This document shows positions 1 to 8,216 of a DNA stretch of 64,000 bases, one piece after another; within the stretch, counting starts at the first letter, position 1; the number at the start of each line of letters is the position of its first letter. Below the pieces are notes generated by a model. It made no database searches and was not told where the DNA came from. It worked only from the letters and a program-made list of their open reading frames with translations. Origin of the DNA: Nitrospiraceae bacterium UBA6905. GTDB lineage: Bacteria; Nitrospirota; Thermodesulfovibrionia; Thermodesulfovibrionales; UBA6898. A program made the position numbers and the translations under genes. The stretch spans positions 1 to 64,000 of the forward strand of contig DKBH01000080.1 in NCBI GenBank assembly GCA_002451165.1, given 5' to 3'.

Positions 1-1
1 T

Positions 2-1573
2 TTTGGTGAAATTCTTATGGAACAGGGTGTTACTGAGGGGGAGATCTACCAGGCACTCTCTGTTCAGTTTCATCTGCCGCTTCTTGACGCTGCAGAGCTC
101 CCGGAGCAGATCCCCCTAGAGAAAGTGTCGTTCGCATTTCTAGAAAAGAATATTCTTCTTCCGGTAGCGCTTGACGGAAGTGTCCTCACCGTTGCAACAA
201 GTGACCCAATAAATTCTGAGAGCATCGAATCATTGAGATCATCCTTTGAATATGATCTGAGAGTCGTCCTTGCCAGAAAGAGCGAGATCCTGCAACAGCT
301 TGAGATGCTACAGGGATCTCGGAGTGCAGTCATGCAGAGGCTCATTGAAGGGGCTGCGGAAGAGGACATTGCCAGTGCTGATATGACCGGCGAGATAAGC
401 CATCTGAGAGACCTGGCACAGGAAAAGGGCATAATTCAGGTGGTGAATCTCATTATTGAGAATGCCGTGAAGGACAGAGCAAGCGACATCCATGTAGAGC
501 CGGGAGAATATAATGTCCGGGTCCGCTACCGCATTGATGGGGTATTGTATGAAAAGGAAACGCTTCCCGCAAGAATGTATTCCGCTGTTTCCTCCCGGAT
601 CAAGTTGCTGTCCCAGATGAATATCGCGGAGCGACGGTTACCCCAGGACGGCAGGATAAAGGTTTCAGCCGCCGGCAGGAATATTGACATCAGGGTATCG
701 ACGATACCGACTGTTTACGGCGAGAGTGTCGTGATGAGACTGCTGGACAAGGAGGCATCCTTCATTACGCTTGAGGACATCGGGTTTGACAGGACCATCC
801 TTGATATTTACGAGGACGTCATCAAGAAACCCTATGGCATGATCCTTATTACCGGACCGACGGGGAGCGGAAAATCAACGACTCTGTACGCATCTCTTGC
901 TGTGATAAACTCGATGGAAAAGAAGATCATCACTGTTGAAGAACCCGTTGAATATCTCATGCCCGGCATTAACCAGATACAGGTGAGACCAAAGATAGGT
1001 CTTACCTTTGCGAGCGGCCTCCGGCATATAGTGCGGCAAGACCCCGACATTATCATGGTCGGCGAAATTCGTGACATGGAAACCGCCAGCATTGCCATTC
1101 ACGCTGCCCTGACCGGCCATCTTCTTTTCAGCACGCTCCACACGAACGATGCCCCCGGGGCAATCACCCGGCTTATGGATATGGGCATAGAGAATTATCT
1201 CGTTGCGTCGACACTAATATGTGTCATGGCACAAAGACTGGTCAGGAGGATATGTCCCCTCTGCAAAATGCGTGAGGAGTTGCCCGAAGATGTCCTGCAA
1301 AAGATCAGCGCGAATATTCGCGAGGTCTGGACAGGCAAAGGATGCGATGCCTGTTCCGGCACGGGATATAAGGGCAGAATCGGCATCTTTGAAGTATTGC
1401 CCGTTTCCGGGCCTATACGGGAGCTCATTATGAAACGGGCTACGATTAAGGAAATGAAAGATAAGGCGATAGCGCTGGGGATGCGGACGCTCAGAGAAGA
1501 CGGACTGGAGAAGGTACGTAAAGGTATCACCACGATTGACGAAGTCTTGCGGGTAACCCAGGTGGAGATGTAA
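2..1573 (+). CDS. gspE: Type II secretion ATPase GspE (5' partial)
   Basis: Cytoplasmic hexameric ATPase that powers type II secretion pseudopilus assembly. The reading frame is open to the first bases of the window, where FGEILMEQGVTE fits the usual GspE/PilB N-domain, so the true start lies upstream and ATG 17 is probably internal. Visible motifs are the Walker A GPTGSGKSTT (about nt 856-885), the Asp box around VEEPVEYL, the Walker B/His box GEIRDMETAS followed by ALTGHLLFSTLHTND, and a late CxxC...CxxC zinc site (CPLCK and CDACSG). It is followed by gspK after 11 bp. The downstream gspK-L-M-C-D genes make secretion more likely than type IV pili, although the PilM/N/O/P-like partners leave some ambiguity. 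Confidence 0.93.
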   Translation, partial: FGEILMEQGVTEGEIYQALSVQFHLPLLDAAELPEQIPLEKVSFAFLEKNILLPVALDGSVLTVATSDPINSESIESLRSSFEYDLRVVLARKSEILQQLEMLQGSRSAVMQRLIEGAAEEDIASADMTGEISHLRDLAQEKGIIQVVNLIIENAVKDRASDIHVEPGEYNVRVRYRIDGVLYEKETLPARMYSAVSSRIKLLSQMNIAERRLPQDGRIKVSAAGRNIDIRVSTIPTVYGESVVMRLLDKEASFITLEDIGFDRTILDIYEDVIKKPYGMILITGPTGSGKSTTLYASLAVINSMEKKIITVEEPVEYLMPGINQIQVRPKIGLTFASGLRHIVRQDPDIIMVGEIRDMETASIAIHAALTGHLLFSTLHTNDAPGAITRLMDMGIENYLVASTLICVMAQRLVRRICPLCKMREELPEDVLQKISANIREVWTGKGCDACSGTGYKGRIGIFEVLPVSGPIRELIMKRATIKEMKDKAIALGMRTLREDGLEKVRKGITTIDEVLRVTQVEM

Positions 1574-1584
1574 GGTGCGGAAAG

Positions 1585-2556
1585 ATGCATAAGATCAGTG
1601 TCGGCACCCGGAGCGGTTTCAATATGCAGGGAGTTGCGCTGATGATGGTTCTCTGGGTGCTGGTGCTGCTCAGTATTGTATCGATGAGTTTTCTGGCCTC
1701 GACAAGGTGGGGTTCCGCCGGTGTCAGGAATTTTAAAGAGGATACGCAGAGCTATTATCTTGCTCTTTCTGGCTTCCAGGAAGCTTTGAACTATCTTGCT
1801 TCTGACAAGGATCTCACCATAGACTTCCTTGACAGTGAGGGGAACTTCTGGATTGATAACGAGACCCAACCCGTCACCGGGAGGCATGATAGGGCGGAGG
1901 GACTTGTCGATATATTTATAACCGATGAGAATGCCAAGATAAATATCAACTTTGCTAATCAGGACCGTTTAACAAAGCTCTTTTCCTACTGCGGTGTGAA
2001 ACAGGATGATTTGAACACGGTCGTGGATTCTATCCTGGATTGGAAGGACCTGGATAACGAGCATCATCTTTCCGGAGCGGAAGATGATTATTATGAGGGA
2101 CTTCCGGAACCGTATAAGGCCAAGAACGGTCTCTTTGACGTGCCGGAAGAACTTGCCCTTGTAAAAGGCATGACGCCTGCGTATCTTTACGGGACCGGGG
2201 AGGGCGTTACGGGGGTACTTCCGCTGGTCACCACGTTTGGCAGAAATCTGCTGAATATCAATACAGTTTCGAAGGAAGTTATGGACTTTCTCGGACTGAA
2301 TATCGTGGAGATTGAGACTATCCTGAAACAGCGCAACAAGGACTTTGGAGGATTCAGGTTCATACCGCAGCAGTTTGCTGTGCGGGGACTGAATACCGTT
2401 GCAACACAGAATTTCAGAATCGAGGTCTTTGCAAAATTGCATGAGAGCCCCATAGCGACAAGGATCATCGGGGTAGTGAATAGACAGCCTTCCGCAGAAG
2501 GCCTTAAATTCAAAACAATCTATTGGAGAGAGCGTGCCGAGACTGTTAGGGGTTGA
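1585..2556 (+). CDS. gspK: Type II secretion minor pseudopilin GspK
   Basis: Large minor pseudopilin predicted to sit at the tip of the T2SS pseudopilus. 323 aa. The N-terminus has the prepilin pattern: a short basic leader, then GVALMMVLWVLVLLSIV as the hydrophobic helix, then AST and an SYYLALSG segment typical of GspK. A central acidic region (DWKDLDNEH, GAEDDYYEGL) matches the calcium-binding GspK core, and a helix-hairpin-helix-like LLNINTVSKEV segment follows. The expected Glu at mature position 5 is not obvious, which is common for GspK. It overlaps the next gene by 23 bp. Confidence 0.85.
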   Translation: MHKISVGTRSGFNMQGVALMMVLWVLVLLSIVSMSFLASTRWGSAGVRNFKEDTQSYYLALSGFQEALNYLASDKDLTIDFLDSEGNFWIDNETQPVTGRHDRAEGLVDIFITDENAKININFANQDRLTKLFSYCGVKQDDLNTVVDSILDWKDLDNEHHLSGAEDDYYEGLPEPYKAKNGLFDVPEELALVKGMTPAYLYGTGEGVTGVLPLVTTFGRNLLNINTVSKEVMDFLGLNIVEIETILKQRNKDFGGFRFIPQQFAVRGLNTVATQNFRIEVFAKLHESPIATRIIGVVNRQPSAEGLKFKTIYWRERAETVRG

Positions 2557-3802
2557 CATAGACAGCAGAAGACTCCGCCTGGCTGCTGCAGAAGTGCGGT
2601 TCAGAAAAGTGCGACATCTGAAATCCGGAGAGGTTCTTCTGGGAGGAGAGAAGAAAGAGCATCTCGGCGAGCTTGCCGAAGCCCTTCTCCATTGGAAGAC
2701 GGAGTTTTCTCCTGATGGGGTTGTTATCGGACTGCCGCTCCACTATTTCTCGTACAGACTTATTACGATGCCGCTTATGACGAAGGAGGATCTGCGGCGA
2801 GCACTTCACTTTGAGTTGGAAAAACATCTTCCTCTTCCGGTTGACGAGTATGAATTTGACTTCCTCATGGCAAAAGGGCAGGACGGCGTGCGTACCCTCG
2901 TGTTTTCGATTAAGAAGGACGTTATCAAAGCCCTGCACAAGGCCGTAACGGATGCAGGGATGGAACTTGTTTCAATCCGTTTGCGAACTATGGACCTGCT
3001 TGACAGCATTGCGGAGCTTGCTCATGAAAAAAGGATCAAGGGAATTTTCATCAATGCTGCTGACGATGATTTCGAGCTGGTTGCCATGGAGGAAGACGGT
3101 GTGGTATTGGTGAAGCGATTAGCGAAAGATCGTAACCTGACAGAAGAACTTGACTCTGACCTGCAGCAGTATCCGGGCAAGGTCTATGCTTCCGGCGAGT
3201 TTGAGCCGCATGTGGTGGAGCGCTTTGCAGCCCGGAAGGCGCAGGTCTATCCTCCCTATGCCCTGCTTTCATCATTTGCAAAAAAAGCACGGTTCGGACT
3301 TGAATTTATCCCGCCCGAGCTCATGCGGCAAAAGAAAGACTATTATCCCTATATGGTGGCGGGATGTGCAACAGCCGCAGTAGTTTTCTTTCTTCTCACC
3401 GGGTTTGTTACCTATCTGAAAGATCTCTATACGCTGAATTCCATAGAGGCTCAGATCAAGGCGATTAAGGCCAGGGCATCAGGAGTTATAGAGACGAGAA
3501 AGAAGCTGGATGCGGTGCAAGGGGAGCGGAGGGTGCTCGTTGATTTTCTCGACCGGTCAAATATCGCGATAAAAGCTATGAACATCCTGTCACGGACAGT
3601 GCCTGCAGATACGTGGGTCATAAATCTGTCGCTTGATGATAAAGGGGGTATTGAGTTGGAAGGTTTTTCCCGCAAAACCTCTGACACGGTTCTCTCAATG
3701 GAAAAATCCGGACTTTTTAAGTCTATTGCCTTCTCTGCTCCGATCATATCCCGCGAGGGTGAAGAACGGTTTTCCCTGAAGCTTGAGGTTAAGGATAAAT
3801 GA
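2534..3802 (+). CDS. gspL: GspL-type protein: PilM-like actin fold fused to PilN-like domain
   Basis: Inner-membrane platform protein that couples the cytoplasmic ATPase to the pseudopilus. 422 aa from a GTG start, preceded by GGAGAG and overlapping gspK. The N-terminal ~265 residues resemble the PilM/GspL actin-like fold (LLGVDIDSRRLRLAAAE, VVIGLPLHYFSYRLI, ELEKHLPLPVDEYEFD). A transmembrane helix lies around residues 272-292, followed by a periplasmic coiled-coil/ferredoxin-like PilN part (about 293-422). In type IV pilus systems PilM and PilN are separate proteins; here they form one chain, as in GspL. The gene symbol rests on architecture and context. Confidence 0.8.
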   Translation: MPRLLGVDIDSRRLRLAAAEVRFRKVRHLKSGEVLLGGEKKEHLGELAEALLHWKTEFSPDGVVIGLPLHYFSYRLITMPLMTKEDLRRALHFELEKHLPLPVDEYEFDFLMAKGQDGVRTLVFSIKKDVIKALHKAVTDAGMELVSIRLRTMDLLDSIAELAHEKRIKGIFINAADDDFELVAMEEDGVVLVKRLAKDRNLTEELDSDLQQYPGKVYASGEFEPHVVERFAARKAQVYPPYALLSSFAKKARFGLEFIPPELMRQKKDYYPYMVAGCATAAVVFFLLTGFVTYLKDLYTLNSIEAQIKAIKARASGVIETRKKLDAVQGERRVLVDFLDRSNIAIKAMNILSRTVPADTWVINLSLDDKGGIELEGFSRKTSDTVLSMEKSGLFKSIAFSAPIISREGEERFSLKLEVKDK

Positions 3803-4332
3803 AACAGCGCAAAATAGTGTTACTGGGCATATTGTTGATTGTAACCGTCCTTCTGTTTCAAAACTATTATCTTGCTCCCAGATCAGAGGCAATGCGTGAA
3901 GAAATCCAGTCGGAATATGGCGTGTTGCAGAAATATGAAGCGTATCTGAAGGGCTCCGGGATAACTGACAAGGAGATTCAGGCTGCAATCGCTGATATGA
4001 AGAAGCTGGAGGAGAGGCTGATACCTGAAAAATCAGAGTTTCTCTCTTCTGCCAGCATGCAGCGCATGGTATCGGAACTCGCTGAGAAAACAGGACTGGC
4101 TGTCCTTACTATCCGCCCCATTAATGTCGTGAAAGAGGGGGAATTCTTGGTGGTTCCGGTTTATTTTGAGGGAAATGCCAATATTAAGCAGATAAGTGAA
4201 TTTCTCGCGGCATGCGAAAAGAGCGCAGTCATGCTCAAGATCGACAAGATGAGCTACAATGTAACCAACATGCAGAATCCGAAGGAACTGCGATTTAAAA
4301 TTCAGATTTCCGGGCTGGCAAGGACAGGATGA
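3799..4332 (+). CDS. gspM: GspM/PilO-like inner-membrane platform protein
   Basis: 177 aa bitopic inner-membrane protein with one N-terminal transmembrane helix (about residues 5-23), a coiled-coil segment (REEIQSEYGVLQKYEAYL) and a C-terminal ferredoxin-like periplasmic domain. This is the GspM/PilO architecture; the protein would partner the preceding GspL/PilN-like chain. It overlaps the upstream stop by 4 bp (ATGA) and the next gene likewise, indicating translational coupling. Sequence conservation in this family is low, so the assignment rests mainly on layout and position. Confidence 0.75.
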   Translation: MKQRKIVLLGILLIVTVLLFQNYYLAPRSEAMREEIQSEYGVLQKYEAYLKGSGITDKEIQAAIADMKKLEERLIPEKSEFLSSASMQRMVSELAEKTGLAVLTIRPINVVKEGEFLVVPVYFEGNANIKQISEFLAACEKSAVMLKIDKMSYNVTNMQNPKELRFKIQISGLARTG

Positions 4333-4826
4333 TACGGAGACAGGCAGTATTGCTCATCATGGCATGTCTGGCTGTTGTGGCAGCGTGGAAGTTTTACATA
4401 AATGCGGTTGCCTATGATCCGCTCGACCGGGATGCAGTAAAGCATGCGGCCATAAAGGAGACCACGGTTGCAAAGTCAGCCTATGCTCCTGCCTGGGACA
4501 AGGACATAATCGAAAAGAATCTTTTCAGTCCTTCGCGGACCTATCTGGAGCCAAAGCCCGTTCCGGTCACGGTGGCGGTTCCCCCTCCGCAGCGCCCCGC
4601 CCTTGCTCTCAAGGGGATCGTACTTGATAACTTCGGAGATTTTATCGCATATCTTGAGATCAATCAGGCGAAAGCCGTCCCCTTGAGAAAAGGTGATAAG
4701 GTTGAAGATATCGAAGTATCTGATATATCTGAAAAGAAGGTTGTGTTACAATGGAACAACGAAACCATAACGATGAGCATCGAAAAAGTGAAGACCATAT
4801 CCAATATGCCGAGGACAGGAAGATGA
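4329..4826 (+). CDS. GspC/PilP-like secretin-coupling protein
   Basis: 165 aa. One N-terminal transmembrane helix (residues ~5-24), a proline-rich linker (PKPVPVTVAVPPPQRP), and a C-terminal small beta domain (LALKGIVLDNFGDFIAYL, then KGDKVEDIEV) matching the homology-region fold shared by GspC and PilP. In secretion systems this domain binds the N0 domain of the secretin, encoded directly downstream. No PDZ domain follows the HR domain, so it is closer to PilP or a short GspC. It overlaps gspM and gspD by 4 bp each. Confidence 0.72.
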   Translation: MIRRQAVLLIMACLAVVAAWKFYINAVAYDPLDRDAVKHAAIKETTVAKSAYAPAWDKDIIEKNLFSPSRTYLEPKPVPVTVAVPPPQRPALALKGIVLDNFGDFIAYLEINQAKAVPLRKGDKVEDIEVSDISEKKVVLQWNNETITMSIEKVKTISNMPRTGR

Positions 4827-6805
4827 ATAATACCTTTCTTATTGCAGCACTTCTTGTGCTTTTTGTCGGTTCCTGCGCTCCTAAGCAGACAATAAAACCG
4901 GAAGAGCCGCCCGTTGCTGTTCAGCAGCCGAGTGAGATTACGCCGCCTCCGGAAACACCCCCTGTTCCCCAGGATGTGACGGTTGAAAAAAAACCTGAAC
5001 AGCCGGCAGAACAGAAGCAGGAAGAGAAATACGTCATGCTCAACTTCGAAAATGCAGACATTGAGACCGTTATTTCGACCATATCTGACATGCTGCAGAT
5101 CAATTATATCCTGGCCCCCGGCGTTACCGGCAAAATTACCATTCAGTCCCGTAATAAAATACCGATGAGTGAGCTCTTTTCAACGTTTCAGACGGTTCTG
5201 GAATTCAATGGCTTTACCGCGGTTAAGGAGGGAAGTTTTTACCGCATCATTCCCATTGACACCGCAAAGCAGCAGCCCGTGCCGGTGCAACTCGGGAAGG
5301 GGGGCGAACTGCCGCTGGATGCGGGCTTTATAACGCAGGAAATCCCGCTGGAGTATGTAAAGGCCAACGACGTTGCAAATATTGTGAAAAACCTTATGCC
5401 GCGAGGGACCGATATCATCGTCTATGAACCGTCAAACATGCTCATTGTGACAGCCCCTCCTGCAGGCATCCTGAAATTCATGAAACTTCTCGACGCCATT
5501 GATATACCCTCCACAGAGCGGGATTCGATCAAGACCTTTGTTTACAGCGTCGAAAACGGTGAGGCCAAGAAGCTTGCCGAAATACTGAAAAGCATTTATG
5601 TAAAAAAGGGAGCAGCGCCTGGGGGAGCAGCACCAGCAGTGCAGCAGGTCGCTCCTACCCCTGCGGTTACACCTCCTGTCCGACCGGGGCAGCGAACACT
5701 GCCGCGGACTCCTGCACCGGCTGCAGGGAGCACTGCTGCAGTCCTTGAAGGTGTAGCAGGGGAAATCGAGGGAGACGTGGTGATCGAGGCCTATGACGAC
5801 ATTAATGCCCTGATCATAAAGTCAACGCCGCGTGCTTATCTTGCCCTTATGGAAACTATCAAGAGACTGGATATCCAGCCAAAACAGGTCTTGATTGAGG
5901 TGCTGGTAGCTGAAATAACGCTGAACGATACAACGAGACTTGGTCTCGAGTGGCTGCTGAAGACATCGATTCATATCGAGGGTCAGGATTTGGACGTAGT
6001 CGGGGGCTTTACGAGCCGCGATTTTCTGTCGGCAGCGGCAAAGCGGAGAGGATTTGAATTTCCCGTAGACGACAATGGAATTCTGTCAAAGTTACCGACG
6101 GGAGGGTTTGCTGCAATAATAGATCCCAAGCGCTTTGCTGCATTGATAACTGCTGAAGCACTCCTGAATAATGTCAATGTTCTTGCAAGCCCGCATATTC
6201 TGGCACTCGACAATAAAGAAGCGAAGATCGAGATAGGTGACGAGGTCCCGGTTGCAACCTCGGTTACGCAGGCAGGCGTAGATGCGACTCTTGTCAATAA
6301 TACTACTTCCCAGGTCCAGTTCAAGTCTGTCGGCACCATCTTGACGGTCACGCCGCAGATCAACGAAAAAAAGCAGGTTACCATGAAGGTATCGCAGGAG
6401 GTCAGCGAGCTCGGTCAATTGGTAAAGATTGGGGGGCAGGACTATCAGGGCTTTACGACCCGAAAGGCCAATACAACGGCCATTGTCCAGGACGGTCATA
6501 CCTTGGTCATCGGCGGGATCATCCAGGAGAAGAATATCCAGAGTCGCTCCGGTCTTCCCTTTCTGAGCAGCATCCCTATCCTTGGATATCTCTTTGGCGT
6601 GACGACCGATTCGGTAGATAAGAAAGAGCTCATTCTCCTGATTACGCCTCATGTGGTGGGTAACAAGGAAGAGGCTGATGTATTGACGGAAGAATATAAG
6701 AACAGGATTAAGGATATTCGCAGAAAAATCGAGGAGCGGAAGAAAAAACTCGGCCAGGCTGATATCCATATGCATAAACATGACGAGGGCGGCCAGCCAG
6801 AATAA
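4823..6805 (+). CDS. gspD: Type II secretion outer-membrane secretin GspD (lipoprotein)
   Basis: Outer-membrane channel of the secretion system. Start taken at ATG 4823, preceded by AGGAAG and overlapping the upstream stop, giving 660 aa. The first 18 residues form a lipoprotein signal (LVLFVGSC, Cys18), so it may be self-piloting. A proline-rich stretch precedes the N0/N1 domains (YVMLNFENADIETVISTISD, then ITIQSRNKIP), further N domains, an Ala/Pro-rich loop (about residues 265-310) and the secretin core with the signature SGLPFLSSIPILGYLFG. The C-terminus is a lysine/arginine-rich helix, possibly an S-domain replacement. Final gene of the operon; it meets a convergent gene after 13 bp. Confidence 0.92.
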   Translation: MNNTFLIAALLVLFVGSCAPKQTIKPEEPPVAVQQPSEITPPPETPPVPQDVTVEKKPEQPAEQKQEEKYVMLNFENADIETVISTISDMLQINYILAPGVTGKITIQSRNKIPMSELFSTFQTVLEFNGFTAVKEGSFYRIIPIDTAKQQPVPVQLGKGGELPLDAGFITQEIPLEYVKANDVANIVKNLMPRGTDIIVYEPSNMLIVTAPPAGILKFMKLLDAIDIPSTERDSIKTFVYSVENGEAKKLAEILKSIYVKKGAAPGGAAPAVQQVAPTPAVTPPVRPGQRTLPRTPAPAAGSTAAVLEGVAGEIEGDVVIEAYDDINALIIKSTPRAYLALMETIKRLDIQPKQVLIEVLVAEITLNDTTRLGLEWLLKTSIHIEGQDLDVVGGFTSRDFLSAAAKRRGFEFPVDDNGILSKLPTGGFAAIIDPKRFAALITAEALLNNVNVLASPHILALDNKEAKIEIGDEVPVATSVTQAGVDATLVNNTTSQVQFKSVGTILTVTPQINEKKQVTMKVSQEVSELGQLVKIGGQDYQGFTTRKANTTAIVQDGHTLVIGGIIQEKNIQSRSGLPFLSSIPILGYLFGVTTDSVDKKELILLITPHVVGNKEEADVLTEEYKNRIKDIRRKIEERKKKLGQADIHMHKHDEGGQPE

Positions 6806-6818
6806 CAGTAGCGGCTGC

Positions 6819-7739
6819 TTAGTCTGTAGATAGCAGTTCGTTGACGGTAATGAGTACTGATGTACTAAGAGATGAGAGGTTATAACCTCCCTCAAGGCAG
6901 AAGATATAGGGAATTCCCTTCTTCGAGGTTATAATGGAACGCACAATATTCCTGATACCCTCGTCAGTCACCCGGATGCCGGCAAGCGGGTCACCGGCAT
7001 GAAGGTCATAACCAGCTGATACTAAAACTATATCAGGATCGAAACGGGTAATTAGGCCCGGCAGGACATCCTGATATGCGTGAAAGTAGTCTTTATCTCC
7101 TGCTCCATGGTGCATGGGTACATTATAGGTGAAGCCTTGCCCGATACCTATGCCGCGCTCGCTCTCCTTTCCTGTTCCGGGATAATGCGGATACTGATGG
7201 GTGCTGAAATAAAAGACCGTATCGTCCTTCTCGAAAATATGCTGAGTGCCGTTTCCATGATGGACGTCGAAATCAATGATGAATACCCTGCCATATCCGA
7301 CTTTTTGGGCATACCTCGCTCCTATAGCGACATTATTGAATATGCAGAAGCCCATGGCACGGTTTGCCTCGGCGTGATGGCCAGGCGGCCTTACAGCGCA
7401 GAAGGCCCGTTCAATAGTGCCTTCTTTGCAAGCATCCACTGCAGTGATCACCGCTCCCGCCGCAAACAGCGCAGCTTCCACTGAACGTGGTGAGATATAG
7501 GTATCAGGATCAAAATAGCCGGTGAAATGGCGAATCTCTGAAAAATAGGAAGCCGTATGCACAGCAAGTATGTCCTCCTCGCCAGCTTTTCGCGGATTAA
7601 GATGATGCATCGACTCCCACTGAGGTGACCGCTGCAGCGCATCTGTGATGGCGATCAGGCGGTCTCTTGATTCGGGGTGGCCGGGGGGCATGTCATGCAG
7701 AAGAAAAACATCATCATACACAAATCCGACTTTTTTCAT
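6819..7739 (-). CDS. Histone deacetylase/acetylpolyamine amidohydrolase family protein
   Basis: 306 aa zinc-dependent deacetylase of the class II HDAC/AcuC/acetylpolyamine amidohydrolase superfamily. Visible active-site elements are RPPGHHAE (His pair), FIIDFDVHHGNGTQ (zinc Asp and His), SAGYDLHAGDPL (second zinc Asp) and EGGYN near the end. In bacteria the substrate may be an acetylated lysine or a small acetyl-amine and cannot be told from sequence. The start codon lacks a recognisable SD; a TAAAAT hexamer lies 6 nt upstream, suggesting a leaderless transcript. It is single, convergent with gspD, and about 480 bp from fhs. Confidence 0.9.
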   Translation of the reverse strand: MKKVGFVYDDVFLLHDMPPGHPESRDRLIAITDALQRSPQWESMHHLNPRKAGEEDILAVHTASYFSEIRHFTGYFDPDTYISPRSVEAALFAAGAVITAVDACKEGTIERAFCAVRPPGHHAEANRAMGFCIFNNVAIGARYAQKVGYGRVFIIDFDVHHGNGTQHIFEKDDTVFYFSTHQYPHYPGTGKESERGIGIGQGFTYNVPMHHGAGDKDYFHAYQDVLPGLITRFDPDIVLVSAGYDLHAGDPLAGIRVTDEGIRNIVRSIITSKKGIPYIFCLEGGYNLSSLSTSVLITVNELLSTD

Positions 7740-8216
7740 GAAATAATTTTACCATGCTGACAGGAAAAGAAAAACATGAGGAAAATGGCGAAATAATCGT
7801 CTTGAATTACCTGCCCGTTTATTGAGAAAGTCAGTTGAGTGTAGACAATATCCTCTTTTTAAAGTCGATACGCCGCGTGAGAACGGTTCCTCGATATCGA
7901 GCCGGAGAGTTGTTATAGCATAAAAGGCTGCCCTATCCCACGAGAATTATCCTTCCTCAAGCCCGCATGATTCATAAAGTTATAGTCCGTTGGTGCAGGG
8001 GTGTGCAGATCAGGGAATGCGAACGGTCCCAGCTGTCCTTGTGAAAGACTGAATGTCTGAACAAGGCAGGTGCCTCGGCGCGAGCCCGCCTGGCGAGCGA
8101 GAAGGAGAGAGGGTGCCCTGGCCAGGTTGCTATCAGAATTGCATGAGTTATATAAATTAAAAAGCCCCCCTGCATTCTGCAGAGGGGCTCCCTTAATACC
8201 ATCAAAGCAGAGGTGT
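7740..8216. other. 476-bp intergenic region between HDAC gene and fhs
   Basis: No convincing gene. It holds a TAAAAT hexamer just upstream of the HDAC start (minus strand), a 12-bp perfect palindrome CTCGATATCGAG at 7890-7901, a hairpin at 8037-8066 (CCTTGT and ACAAGG arms with an inner AGAC/GTCT pair), a GC-rich block around 8070-8135 and the fhs terminator. The stretch 7740-7880 is AT-rich and otherwise unremarkable. Confidence 0.6.
8157..8189 (-). terminator. Rho-independent terminator of fhs
   Basis: On the minus strand, stem AGCCCC...GGGGCT with an inner CTGCA/TGCAG pair and a 3-nt loop, followed by GCTTTTTAATTT. It lies 28 bp beyond the fhs stop codon and is a textbook intrinsic terminator. 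Confidence 0.92.

Noticed and set aside
7080..7484. 134-codon plus-strand frame opposite the HDAC gene
   Set aside because: Antisense to conserved catalytic motifs of the deacetylase; no family resemblance.
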